Source: JBFWRK01 sp050248955
Lineage (GTDB): Bacteria; Actinomycetota; Acidimicrobiia; Acidimicrobiales; Ilumatobacteraceae
Reading direction: 5' to 3'
Assembly: GCA_050248955.1 (NCBI GenBank)
Contig: JBFWRK010000002.1
Coordinates: forward strand, 248,001 to 312,000
Length of the DNA stretch: 64,000 nucleotides
Made by a program: the position numbers and the translations under genes. Under the pieces are notes generated by a model. That model saw only the letters and a program-made list of their open reading frames with translations, was not told the DNA's origin and made no database searches. Positions 23,472 to 31,797 of the stretch are shown one piece after another. Each line of letters starts with the position of its first letter. Within the stretch, counting starts at the first letter, position 1.

Positions 23472-24374
23472 ATGACCGGACAGTGGCCCCAGCTCGACCT
23501 CTCCGCCTGGGACGACACGCGCGCCACCGTGCACATGTGGACGCAGGTGGTCGGCAAGGTGCGGCTCGCGCTCGAGCCGGCGATGAACCACTGGTGGCAG
23601 GTGCCGCTCTACGTCTCGGCCAGCGGGCTCACCACCTCCCTCGTGCACACGCCCGACCGCGGCATCGAGATCGAGTTCGACTTCATCGATCACGTGCTCG
23701 TGGCGCGGACCACCGACGGCGCACATCGAACCGTCGCACTGGAACCGCGCACCGTCGCCAGCTTCTACGAAGCGACGATGAGCGCGCTCGCCGAGCTCGA
23801 CGTGAACGTGGACATCATGGCCCGTCCGGTCGAGGTGGTCGAGGCGATCCCGTTCCCCGACGACGTCACCCACCGGGCGTACGATGCCGACGCGGTCCAC
23901 CGGTTCTGGCTCGCCCTCGTGCAGGCCGACCGGATCCTGCGCACGTTCCGGTCCCGGTTCGTCGGCAAGGCCAGCCCGGTCCACTTCTTCTGGGGAGCGC
24001 TCGACCTGGCGACGACGCGCTTCTCCGGCCGCGCCGCGCCCGAGCACCCGGGCGGCGTGCCGAACTGTCCCGACTGGGTGATGCACGAGGCCTACAACAG
24101 CGAGTTGAGCAGCTGTGGCTTCTGGCCGGGCGGCAGCGACGAGGGCTCCTTCTACGCCTATGCCTATCCGGAGCCCGACGGCTTCCGTGGCTCGCCCGTC
24201 GTCCCCGAGGGGGCGTACTACGACGCTGCGCTCGGCGAGTTCATCTTGCCCTACGGCACCGTTCGCACCGCCGACGATCCGGATGCACTCGTGCTGGCGT
24301 TCCTGCAGAGCACCTATGACGCCGCCGCGACGCTCGCCAACTGGGACCGATCCACCCTCGAACGCGGCGATTGA
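23472..24374 (+). CDS. DUF5996 family protein
   Basis: 300 residues from the ATG at 23472 with AGGAGG just before it; the same frame extends upstream but without coding character. The conserved segments of DUF5996 are visible: TVHMWTQVVGKVRLALEPAMNHWWQVPLYVS, GLTTSLVHTPDRGIEIEFDFIDH, SPVHFFWGALDLATTRFSGR and EAYNSELSSCGFWPGG. The family is widespread in actinobacteria and proteobacteria and has no assigned function. The gene stands alone and converges with cydB. Confidence 0.85.
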   Translation: MTGQWPQLDLSAWDDTRATVHMWTQVVGKVRLALEPAMNHWWQVPLYVSASGLTTSLVHTPDRGIEIEFDFIDHVLVARTTDGAHRTVALEPRTVASFYEATMSALAELDVNVDIMARPVEVVEAIPFPDDVTHRAYDADAVHRFWLALVQADRILRTFRSRFVGKASPVHFFWGALDLATTRFSGRAAPEHPGGVPNCPDWVMHEAYNSELSSCGFWPGGSDEGSFYAYAYPEPDGFRGSPVVPEGAYYDAALGEFILPYGTVRTADDPDALVLAFLQSTYDAAATLANWDRSTLERGD

Positions 24375-24381
24375 CCCCGAC

Positions 24382-25392
24382 TCACGGGGACTCGGTCGTC
24401 GCCCACTCCTCACGGTTGACGAGGACGTAGAGCCACAGCAGCGCGGGCACGGCGGTGACGGCCGCGAGCCCGAACACGATGATCAGCCCGAGGAGCGTCG
24501 ACCGAGCGCCGGCCGCATCCGCGATCGTCAGCTCGTCGACGAGCAGGTCGGGGTACTGCGAGATCCCCCAACCGATCACCACGGCGGCGACAGCGATCAC
24601 GGCACCGACCCGCGCCCGGTCCCAACGCTGCGCCCTCAGCCGCTCGAGGCTGAGCGCCCCGGCGATCGCCGAGACGAGGATCGCCGGGAGGCCGCGCCCG
24701 TGCAAGCCGCTCGCCAGCGACTCGGCGTCGAGCTCCAACGTCACGGCCGCGCCGATCGCGACGACGCCGGTGATCGCGCCGGCGATGAGCGCCCTTCGGC
24801 CCATCTGCGTCGCGAGTGCATCGTCACCCGCTCGCGCCGCGTCGGCGGCGAGGAAGGTTCCGGCGAGGAACGTGCAGGTCAGCACGGCGAGGACGCCGCC
24901 GATCCACGACGTCGCTCCCGTCCACGACGTCCACAGGTCGCCGCTGCCGTCGATCGGCACGCGTCCGCTCGCGACCGCGCCCGCGATCATCCCGAGGAAG
25001 AATGGCGTGATCAGTGACGAAGCAGCGAACACGACGCCGTGGAGCTGTGCCTCGCGAACCGTCGCCGAGAACTTGCGGAACGCGAACGCACCGCCGCGCA
25101 GCACGATGCCGCCGCCGACGAGCAACCACGGCACGAACAACGTCGTCATGATCGCCCCGAACGCCTCCGGGAACCCGGTCCACAGGAACACGAGGATGTA
25201 GACGAGCCACACGTGGTTCGCCTCCCACACCGGCCCGATGCTGCGGTCGATCTGCGCGCGGAGGTGCGCGCCGCGCCGTGCATCGCCCGCGAGCAGATCC
25301 CACACACCGCTGCCGAAGTCGGCGCCGCCGAAGATCGCGTACGCGACCACGCCGACGAACATCAGCACCGCGGCGACGTCGGCGACGCTCAC
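24382..25392 (-). CDS. cydB: Cytochrome bd oxidase subunit II
   Basis: 336 residues starting at a GTG whose bases overlap the cydA stop (GTGA). Signature CydB features: FGGADFGSGVWDLLAG at 18-33, IGPVWEANHVWLVYILVFLWTGFPEAF in the second helix pair, and eight or more helices to the end. With CydA it forms the high-affinity quinol oxidase that reduces oxygen to water without pumping protons. No cydDC genes are adjacent. Confidence 0.95.
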   Translation of the reverse strand: MSVADVAAVLMFVGVVAYAIFGGADFGSGVWDLLAGDARRGAHLRAQIDRSIGPVWEANHVWLVYILVFLWTGFPEAFGAIMTTLFVPWLLVGGGIVLRGGAFAFRKFSATVREAQLHGVVFAASSLITPFFLGMIAGAVASGRVPIDGSGDLWTSWTGATSWIGGVLAVLTCTFLAGTFLAADAARAGDDALATQMGRRALIAGAITGVVAIGAAVTLELDAESLASGLHGRGLPAILVSAIAGALSLERLRAQRWDRARVGAVIAVAAVVIGWGISQYPDLLVDELTIADAAGARSTLLGLIIVFGLAAVTAVPALLWLYVLVNREEWATTESP

Positions 25393-26789
25393 GATCCACG
25401 CTCCACGAGCTCCCCGCCGGGGCCGTAGGGCGTCGGCAGGTCGATGTCGCCGGACTCGCGCCACCGCCTCGCCATGGAACGCAGCACTCGGACGGCGATG
25501 ACGCCCATGCTCGTGTAGACGAGGATGATCGCGGCGAAGCTGACCCAGATGCCGCCGTTGCCCGTGACCGCGTCCTCGACGCGCATCACCTGATGGGCGA
25601 TCCACGGTTGCCGCCCGACTTCGGTCGTGACCCAGCCAGCCTCCAGCGCGAGCACGGCGAGCCCTGCTGCCACCACCGACGCCTGCAGGAACCTCCGTGA
25701 CGCGAACGGGTCGCGACCACCCCGTCGTCTCCAGACGTACCACGCCGCGATCGCGACCATCGCCGTGCCCGCGCCGACCATCGCCTGGAACGACCAGTGC
25801 ACGACGTTTGCAGGTGGCTGCTCGTCGACCGGGATGTCATCGAGCCCCGTGACCTCGCGGTCGAAGCCGCCCCGCGCGAGCAACGAGCCGATCTTCGGGA
25901 TCTCGATGCCCCACCGGACCTCTCCGTCGATGAGCACGCCTCCGAGCACCAGCGGCGCGTTCGACCGCGTGTCGACCGCGAGCTCCATCGCCGCGAGCTT
26001 CGACTGCTGCTCCGTCCCGAGGCGCATCCCGGCGACGTGACCGATGAACGGCTGGAAGAGCGCCGCGATCGCCGCGAAGGCGAACGGCACGGTGAACCCG
26101 ATCCGGTGCCGTCGATCGGTGCGGCCGCGCAGCATCCCGACCGCGTAGACGCTCGCCGTGATGAACCCCGCCACGGCGTAGGTCGCGACGAACATGTGCA
26201 GGAACTGTGGCCACAGCGCCGAGTTGAACATCGCTGCGAGCGGGTCGACGTCGGTGACGTTGCCCTTCGCGTCGAGCTCGAAACCGGACGGCGCGTTCAT
26301 CCATGCGTTCACAGCCAGGATGCAGAACGTGCCGAACAGTCCCGACGCCATGATCGGGATCAGCGTCCGCAGGTGCACCTCGGGGCGCAACCGTCCCCAC
26401 CCGTACAGGTAGATCCCGATGAACACCGCCTCGAGGAAGAACGCGATGCCTTCGAGCGCGAACGGCAGGCCGATGACGTCGCCGTACGTCGACATGAACC
26501 GAGGCCAGAGCAGTCCCATCTCGAAGCTGAGGATCGTGCCCGACACCGCGCCGACGGCGAACAGCACGGCAGCGACCTTGCCCCACTTCTTCGCGAGGGC
26601 GAGCGCATCGCCGTCACCGTTGCGGATGCCGCGCCGGTGGACCACGTAGATCATCGCCGGGAACGCGACCCCGAAGCAGGAGAGAACGATGTGGAACCCG
26701 AGCGACACGGCCATCTGCCAGCGTGCGGCGAGGAGCTCGTTCGCGGCAAACACATCGAACTTGCTAGCACGCAGTGCTCGACCTGGCAT
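25389..26789 (-). CDS. cydA: Cytochrome bd oxidase subunit I
   Basis: 466 residues, the short Q-loop form. Heme ligand and quinol residues are in place: the N-terminal GFHIVL histidine, QSKLAAMELAVDT (Q-loop Lys and Glu), the GRQPW motif in EVGRQPWIAHQVMR, and the HxxHMF-type helix ending LHMF. The first codons overlap the end of oxyR by 26 bases; a GTG about 13 codons in could be the true start. The gene follows ahpC, ahpF and oxyR on the same strand, so the oxidase is likely co-expressed with peroxide defence. Confidence 0.95.
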   Translation of the reverse strand: MPGRALRASKFDVFAANELLAARWQMAVSLGFHIVLSCFGVAFPAMIYVVHRRGIRNGDGDALALAKKWGKVAAVLFAVGAVSGTILSFEMGLLWPRFMSTYGDVIGLPFALEGIAFFLEAVFIGIYLYGWGRLRPEVHLRTLIPIMASGLFGTFCILAVNAWMNAPSGFELDAKGNVTDVDPLAAMFNSALWPQFLHMFVATYAVAGFITASVYAVGMLRGRTDRRHRIGFTVPFAFAAIAALFQPFIGHVAGMRLGTEQQSKLAAMELAVDTRSNAPLVLGGVLIDGEVRWGIEIPKIGSLLARGGFDREVTGLDDIPVDEQPPANVVHWSFQAMVGAGTAMVAIAAWYVWRRRGGRDPFASRRFLQASVVAAGLAVLALEAGWVTTEVGRQPWIAHQVMRVEDAVTGNGGIWVSFAAIILVYTSMGVIAVRVLRSMARRWRESGDIDLPTPYGPGGELVERGS

Positions 26790-27687
26790 GCACGAGACCG
26801 GGTGGCAGATCGCGGAAGATCTGCGCGACTGCCGGAAGGAAGTCGCGGAACGCGCTGCTCTTGCGCCAGAACATCGCCACCTGTCGCTTCGGGACGGGCT
26901 CGGCGAAGCGGATCAGCCGGATGTCGGCGTACTCCGGCACCGGCGGTCGCACGGAGAGCTCGGGGAGGAGGGTGACGCCGACGCCGGCGGCGACCATCTG
27001 GCGGAGCGTCTCCAGCGAGGTCGCGCGGAAGCCGCTCCGCTCTGATGCGCCGGACAACCGGCAGACCGCGAGCGCCTGATCGCGCAGGCAATGACCGTCT
27101 TCGAGCAGGAGGACGCTCTCCCCCTCGATCACCGACACCGGAGCCGGTCCGCCGGTCGAGGCGAGCGGGTGATCGCTCGGCACGGCCAGCACGAAGTCCT
27201 CCTCGAACAGGAACTCCTCGTGGAGCTGGTCGTCGTGCACGGGCAGCGCGAGCACCCCGACGTCGAGCGTCCCCTCGCGCAGGCGGTGCAGGATCTCTTC
27301 GGTCTTCTCCTCGACGAGCAGCAGTTCGAGGTTCGGGAACCGGGCCCGCACCCGCGGCACCACGTGCGGCAGCAGGTACGGAGCAAGGGTGGGGAAGATG
27401 CCGATCCGGAGGCTGCCTGCCTCTGGGTCCCGAGTGCGGCGCGCGATCTCGCGGATGTTCGCGGTTTCGCGTTGGACGATGCGTGCGCGCTCCACGACGC
27501 GCTCGCCGGCCTCGGTCAGCATGATGTGCCGTGGGCTGCGCTCGACGAGCTCGACACCCAGTTCGCGTTCGAGCTTCTTGATCTGCGTCGACAACGTCGG
27601 CTGGCTGACGTAGCAGGCCTCCGCCGCACGGCCGAAGTGCCGATGGTCGGCAACGGCGACCAGGTAGTCGAAATCACGCAGGTTCAT
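26764..27687 (-). CDS. oxyR: OxyR, LysR-family hydrogen peroxide sensor
   Basis: 307 residues. The LysR helix-turn-helix is at 1-60 (FGRAAEACYVSQPTLSTQIKKLE). The redox loop is intact: GHC200LRDQALAVC209, matching Cys199/Cys208 of E. coli OxyR, which form the peroxide-induced disulfide. It lies 31 bases downstream of ahpF and upstream of cydAB, all on the minus strand. Here OxyR is inside the operon it likely controls, rather than divergent from ahpC. Confidence 0.95.
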   Translation of the reverse strand: MNLRDFDYLVAVADHRHFGRAAEACYVSQPTLSTQIKKLERELGVELVERSPRHIMLTEAGERVVERARIVQRETANIREIARRTRDPEAGSLRIGIFPTLAPYLLPHVVPRVRARFPNLELLLVEEKTEEILHRLREGTLDVGVLALPVHDDQLHEEFLFEEDFVLAVPSDHPLASTGGPAPVSVIEGESVLLLEDGHCLRDQALAVCRLSGASERSGFRATSLETLRQMVAAGVGVTLLPELSVRPPVPEYADIRLIRFAEPVPKRQVAMFWRKSSAFRDFLPAVAQIFRDLPPGLVHARSSTAC

Positions 27688-27718
27688 GGTCGGGCCAGGG
27701 TACGACCGCCTCGGTGGG

Positions 27719-29314
27719 TCACGCAGCGTCGTCCTGCCGAGTGCCTTCGGCCTCCGGCGCAGACGTGCGGATCAGGTGGTCGAACGCGCTCAGCGCAGCA
27801 GTGGAGCCTGCACCCATCGCGATCACGATCTGCTTGTACGGCACGGTGGTGCAGTCACCGGCGGCGAAGACGCCCGGCGCCGATGTCGCGCCCCGGTCGT
27901 CGATGACGATCTCGCCCCGTGGCGACAGCTCGACGGTGCCGCGCAGCCACTCCGTGTTCGGCAGCAGGCCGATCTGCACGAAGATCCCGTCGAGCTCGAC
28001 ACGGTGCATCGTGCCGCCGACGCGGTCCTGGTAGACGAGGCCGTTGACCTTCCGGCCGTCGCCCAGCACCTCGGTGGTCTGCGCGCTGACGATGATGGTC
28101 ACGTTGGGCAGGCTGCGCAGCTTGCGCTGTAGGACCTCGTCCGCGCGAAGGGCGCCATCGAACTCGATGAGGGTCACGTGGGCGACGATGCCGGCCAGAT
28201 CGATCGCGGCCTCGACACCCGAGTTGCCGCCGCCGACCACGGCGACGCGCTTGCCCTTGAACAGCGGCCCGTCGCAGTGGGGGCAGTAGGCGACGCCCTT
28301 GTTGCGGTAGTCGTCCTCGCCCGGCACGTTCATCTGCCGCCAGCGGGCCCCGGTCGACAGGATCACCGACCTGGATCTGAGCGAGGCGCCACTCTCCAGC
28401 TCGACCTCGATCAGCCCGCCGACCGTTGCCGCAGGGATCAGCCTGCGCGCCCGTTGCAGATCGATCACGTCGACGTCGTGCTCCTTGACGTGCTGTTCGA
28501 GCGCGGCTGCCAACTTCGGGCCCTCGGTGTAGGGCACGGAGACGAAGTTCTCGATGGCCATCGTGTCGAGCACCTGGCCGCCGAAGCGCTCCGCTGCCAC
28601 GCCCGTGCGGATCCCCTTGCGGGCCGCATAGATCGCGGCGGCCGCGCCTGCCGGACCGCCGCCGACCACGAGCACGTCGAACGGATCCGTTGCGTCGATC
28701 CGCTCGGCAGCTCGCGCCGCCGCGCCGGTGTCCAACTTGGCGACGATCTGTTCCAGGCCCATCCGGCCCTGGGCGAAGAGCTCGCCGTCGAGGAACACGG
28801 TCGGCACGGCCATCACCCCGCGCGATTCGACCTCGTGCTGGAACAGCGCGCCGTCGATCGCCACGTGCTTGATCCTCGGGTTGATCACGCTCATCAGGTT
28901 GAGCGCCTGCACCACGTCCGGGCAGTTCTGGCACGAGAGCGAGAAGAAGGTCTCGAAGAGGTGCTCGCCCTCCAGGCTCTCGATCTGCGCGATCACCTCC
29001 GGGGACGCCTTGGAGGGATGGCCGCCGACGTGCAGCAGGGCCAGGACGAGCGATGTGAACTCGTGGCCCAGCGGCACGCCGGCGAAGCGCACACCGACCT
29101 CGGTGCCGACGCGATTGATGGCGAACGACGGCGAGCGCGCGTCCTCACCGTCACGAACGAGCGTGATCTGGTCCGACAGCGAGGCGATCTCCTCGAGGAG
29201 CCCGAGCAGCTCCTTCGACTTGCTGCCCTCGTCGAGCGCGGCGACGAGCTCGATGGGGTGCTTGATGTTCTCGAGGTGGACCTTCAGCTGGGACGTGAGC
29301 GTGGCATCGAGCAT
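27719..29314 (-). CDS. ahpF: Alkyl hydroperoxide reductase subunit F
   Basis: 531 residues from the ATG at 29314. The N-terminal tandem thioredoxin-fold domain has its CxxC at Cys128-Cys131 (SLSCQNCPDV). The FAD motif is VGGGPAGAAAAIYA (217-230), the NADH motif VAVVGGGNSGVEAAIDLAG, and the C-terminal CxxC is CPHCDG (344-349). AhpF moves electrons from NADH through FAD and both disulfides to AhpC. It starts 10 bases after the ahpC stop. Confidence 0.96.
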   Translation of the reverse strand: MLDATLTSQLKVHLENIKHPIELVAALDEGSKSKELLGLLEEIASLSDQITLVRDGEDARSPSFAINRVGTEVGVRFAGVPLGHEFTSLVLALLHVGGHPSKASPEVIAQIESLEGEHLFETFFSLSCQNCPDVVQALNLMSVINPRIKHVAIDGALFQHEVESRGVMAVPTVFLDGELFAQGRMGLEQIVAKLDTGAAARAAERIDATDPFDVLVVGGGPAGAAAAIYAARKGIRTGVAAERFGGQVLDTMAIENFVSVPYTEGPKLAAALEQHVKEHDVDVIDLQRARRLIPAATVGGLIEVELESGASLRSRSVILSTGARWRQMNVPGEDDYRNKGVAYCPHCDGPLFKGKRVAVVGGGNSGVEAAIDLAGIVAHVTLIEFDGALRADEVLQRKLRSLPNVTIIVSAQTTEVLGDGRKVNGLVYQDRVGGTMHRVELDGIFVQIGLLPNTEWLRGTVELSPRGEIVIDDRGATSAPGVFAAGDCTTVPYKQIVIAMGAGSTAALSAFDHLIRTSAPEAEGTRQDDAA

Positions 29315-29324
29315 GACGGTGACC

Positions 29325-29888
29325 TCAGATCTTGCCGACGAGCTCGAGCGACGGCGCGAGGGTCTCGTCGCCCTCTTCCCACTTCGCCGGGCAGACCTCG
29401 TTCGGGTGGGCGGCGACGTACTGCGCGGCCTTGATCTTGCGGAGCAGCTCGACCGCGTTGCGGCCGATGCCACCGGCGTTGATCTCGACGATCTGGATCG
29501 TGCCGGTCGGGTCGATCACGAACGTGCCGCGGTCAGCGAGCCCGTCCGCTTCGATCATGACCTCGAAGTTGCGCGTGATCCCGCCGGTCGGGTCGCCGAT
29601 CATCGGGTAGCGGATCTTGTTGATCGTGTCCGAGCTGCCGTGCCACGCCTTGTGCGTGAAGTGCGTGTCGGTCGAGACGGAGTAGATCTCGACGCCCAGC
29701 CGCTGGAACTCGGCGTAGTTGTCAGCGAGGTCGCCGAGCTCGGTCGGGCAGACGAACGTGAAGTCCGCGGGGTAGAAGAACACGACGGACCAGCCGCCCT
29801 TGAGGTCGGCGTCGGTCACCTCGACGAACTCGCCCTGATGGAACGCGGTGGCCTTGAACGGCTTGATCTCGGTGTTGATGAGCGACAT
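29325..29888 (-). CDS. ahpC: Alkyl hydroperoxide reductase subunit C (2-Cys peroxiredoxin)
   Basis: 187 residues, the length of enterobacterial AhpC. Peroxidatic Cys47 is in FYPADFTFVCPTE and resolving Cys166 in NEVCPAKW. It reduces hydrogen peroxide and organic peroxides and is recycled by AhpF, the next gene. It heads the minus-strand run ahpC-ahpF-oxyR-cydA-cydB. The promoter must lie in 29889-30000. Confidence 0.97.
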   Translation of the reverse strand: MSLINTEIKPFKATAFHQGEFVEVTDADLKGGWSVVFFYPADFTFVCPTELGDLADNYAEFQRLGVEIYSVSTDTHFTHKAWHGSSDTINKIRYPMIGDPTGGITRNFEVMIEADGLADRGTFVIDPTGTIQIVEINAGGIGRNAVELLRKIKAAQYVAAHPNEVCPAKWEEGDETLAPSLELVGKI

Positions 29889-29916
29889 GTGCTGGGGTCC
29901 TTCGTGGGGTCCGTAG

Positions 29917-29948
29917 ATGATAGGGAACGCATATCACCATAGGGTCAA
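29917..29948 (-). promoter_or_regulatory. Candidate promoter of the ahpC operon
   Basis: On the minus strand TTGACC (29948-29943) is followed 20 bases later by TATCAT (29922-29917); the spacing is longer than ideal. The region is much more AT-rich than its surroundings and contains ATAG/CTAT elements like parts of OxyR sites (for example CCTATCATC and CCCTATGG on the minus strand), but I could not fit a full four-element OxyR site. Confidence 0.35.
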
Positions 29949-30130
29949 CCCATTGAGACCGTACATGAATCGAACTGATGGTTTCGATAGTGCCACTCAA
30001 TCACAAGGCGCGCCGAAGGTGCCCGAAGCTGCCCGAAGGGTCGCAGCTCAGCATCGTTGCCGCCTTTGTGGCGTCGGATGACCGGTTCCCACGGCCTGTG
30101 GAGTCTGGGGTGAGATGAGTTCGTTGGTTG

Positions 30131-30178
30131 CGCGTGACGGCTGGTGACGCTGGAGCGCCAGCATGTGCTGGTGCGACG
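30131..30178. repeat. Box-and-hairpin repeat, copy A
   Basis: A 27-base box (30131-30157) containing GGTGACGCTGGAGC is followed by the hairpin CCAGCATGTGCTGG (30159-30172) and then GTGCGACG. It matches copy B in 22 of 27 box positions. Confidence 0.5.
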
Positions 30179-30388
30179 TCGTCATCGGACGACGACACCC
30201 CAGCCACGCCGTTTCTCTGCTCATCGGCGTCACCAGCCCCGGTCTCTGCTCGGGCGAGGTCGTTGGATGTCCGGACGGGAGCGGAGAACCGGTGGGGAGT
30301 CGTCGGCGAGCAGAGAACCCGGGGATGGCAGGGACTGGGCCGCGCGCCGGGCCCGCAGCCGCCTCGGGTAGAGACGAGCTCCCTGGCC

Positions 30389-30447
30389 GCGCGACACCGC
30401 CGGTGACGTTGGAGCACCCGGACCCAGGTCCGGCGAGCAGTGCGCGA
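30389..30447. repeat. Box-and-hairpin repeat, copy B
   Basis: The box (30389-30415) containing GGTGACGTTGGAGC is followed by a perfect hairpin CCGGACCCAGGTCCGG (30418-30433) and then GTGCGCGACG. The stem sequence differs from copy A while pairing is kept. Confidence 0.5.
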
Positions 30448-30526
30448 CGAATGGGACCGAGCGGCCGCATCCCCATTTCATCCCTGCCCGGTGGCCACCC
30501 CGGCCATCACGACGTTGTGGCGACTT

Positions 30527-31060
30527 TCAGGACGCTTGTGCGGCGAGCGGCGCGGCGATGGTCGCCGTTTCGTCAGGTGCCGGCGCAACCACCCGCGCGG
30601 TGAGGAGCTTGGTGAGCGCGACTGCGGTGAGCACCGCCGTGGCGACGGTCACGAGTGCCGTGATGCCCTTCGGTGCCCGCCTGCCGAGACGCAACGCCCC
30701 GGGACCGCTGGCGGCGAGCACCGTGGCCAACGCGAGGTTGGTGAGCGGCAACTCGTATCCACCGTTGGACGCGAGCGGTCCGCTCTTGCGGTGCACCGCA
30801 CTCGCGATCGTCATCGTGCCGGCAAGGACGATCGGCCCGATCGGGTCGACCAGACCGGTCACGGTCAACAGCCCGCCGCCGAGCTCGGCAGCCGCGGCGA
30901 GACCGGCCATCTCCTTCGCAGGTGTGAGGCCGAGCTGGGCGAAGCCCGCTGCGGTCGCCTCGAGCCCGTGACCACCGAAGACCCCGAACAACTTCTGGGC
31001 TCCGTGGACGGCGAGGTAGCAGCCGAGCACCGTTCGACCGAGGAGAGCTGTGTTGCGCAT
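30527..31060 (-). CDS. DoxX-family membrane protein
   Basis: 177 residues with about four helices. The opening MRNTALLGRTVLGCYLAVHGAQKLFGVFGGHGLEATAAGF is outlined by the DoxX motif HGAQKLFG (19-26) and the GFxxLGL segment; the later AELGGGLLTVTGL helix is also typical. DoxX proteins take part in thiol/sulfur and oxidative stress in actinobacteria, or serve as quinone-linked membrane subunits. It diverges from a TetR gene; its ATG sits 6 bases after a TACAGT element, so the mRNA is probably leaderless. Confidence 0.85.
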   Translation of the reverse strand: MRNTALLGRTVLGCYLAVHGAQKLFGVFGGHGLEATAAGFAQLGLTPAKEMAGLAAAAELGGGLLTVTGLVDPIGPIVLAGTMTIASAVHRKSGPLASNGGYELPLTNLALATVLAASGPGALRLGRRAPKGITALVTVATAVLTAVALTKLLTARVVAPAPDETATIAAPLAAQAS

Positions 31061-31064
31061 GTTC

Positions 31065-31126
31065 GCACTGTACCCAAGAAATGAAGGAATGGCTCCGTTT
31101 ACCTGACGTCGAGCTGACTACAGTGC
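31065..31126. promoter_or_regulatory. Mirrored leaderless promoters between doxX and tetR
   Basis: GCACTGTA (31065-31072) and TACAGTGC (31119-31126) are exact reverse complements. Each places a TACAGT -10 element about 6-7 bases before the ATG of the gene on its side (31060 minus, 31132 plus). This is the spacing of leaderless actinobacterial genes, and neither gene has a ribosome binding site. Confidence 0.6.
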
Positions 31127-31131
31127 AGAGC

Positions 31132-31797
31132 ATGGCCAAGTCCGAAGCAGCCAGGCCACTGCGCGTCGACGCCGCCCGCAACCGGGCGGCGATACTCCAC
31201 GCCGCACGGGAGGCGTTCGCCGAGCACGGTACGGACGTTGCGCTGGACGAGATCGCCCGCCGCGCGGGAGTCGGGATCGCCACGCTCTACCGACGCTTCC
31301 CGACCCGAGAGGATCTCGTCGCTGCCGCGTTCGAACCGAAGATGTGCGCCTACGTCGCCGCCACCCAGGCGGCCGTCGCCGAGCCCGACCCGTGGGAGGG
31401 CTTCAGCGGCTTCGTCCGCACCGTGTGCGCGATGCAGGCGGAGGACGCGGGGTTCGCCGACGTGGTGGCGCTCACGTTCCCGGCCACCGCTGAGCTCGAT
31501 CGACTGCTTCGCTCGGCGACAGCCGGGCTCGGCGATGTCATCGAACGGGCCAAGGCGGCGGAGCAGCTGCGCGCCGACTTCGTCATGGAAGACCTCGTGC
31601 TGCTGCTGATGGCCAACGCTGGCGTCGTCAACGCCACCAAACGCCATGCTCCCAGGGCATGGGAACGGCTCGCGGCCTACATGCTCGATGCATTCCGAGC
31701 GCCGGGCGCCACGCCCCTGCCGAGGCCGATCGACCCGAGACGGCTCTCGCTCGCTGCCCGCCGCAGCGCGCAGCGGGCCCGGTCGGTCAGCCCGTAG
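31132..31797 (+). CDS. TetR-family transcriptional regulator
   Basis: 221 residues from the ATG at 31132; an in-frame ATG at 31081 would place the start upstream of the promoter-like element and is not favoured. The DNA-binding domain is RVDAARNRAAILHAAREAFAEHGTDVALDEIARRAGVGIATLYRRFPTRED outlined at about 10-60. The C-terminal domain is the SBD class seen in regulators of oxidoreductases and DoxX-type genes. It probably controls the divergent DoxX gene and itself. Its 3' end overlaps the PPOX gene by 11 bases. Confidence 0.88.
   Translation: MAKSEAARPLRVDAARNRAAILHAAREAFAEHGTDVALDEIARRAGVGIATLYRRFPTREDLVAAAFEPKMCAYVAATQAAVAEPDPWEGFSGFVRTVCAMQAEDAGFADVVALTFPATAELDRLLRSATAGLGDVIERAKAAEQLRADFVMEDLVLLLMANAGVVNATKRHAPRAWERLAAYMLDAFRAPGATPLPRPIDPRRLSLAARRSAQRARSVSP

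Larger units (their letters stand above)
29889..30526. other. 638-base intergenic region with repeated box-and-hairpin structure
   Basis: No reading frame here has coding character: overlapping open frames on both strands are rich in Pro, Arg and Ser and lack ribosome sites. The first 110 bases hold the ahpC promoter. From 30131 to 30450 there are two copies of a conserved box each followed by a hairpin, and between them four related octamer-like motifs in inverted orientation (TCTCTGCTCG at 30243-30252 pairs exactly with 30308-30317; similar copies at 30214-30222 and 30279-30290). It may encode a structured RNA or be a small inactive repeat element. Confidence 0.5.

Noticed and set aside
28178..29434. 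418-codon plus-strand open frame opposite ahpF
   Set aside because: It is the antisense shadow of a clear ahpF gene; high GC content leaves long antisense frames open. Composition is Arg/Asp/Gly-rich with no family features.
29889..30000. Full OxyR binding site before ahpC
   Set aside because: ATAG and CTAT fragments are present but not at the spacing of four adjacent half-sites; kept only as a promoter candidate.
30048..30476. Open frames on both strands in the 30.0-30.5 kb gap
   Set aside because: They overlap each other, are Pro/Arg/Ser-rich, lack ribosome sites and cross the hairpin repeats; the region looks non-coding.
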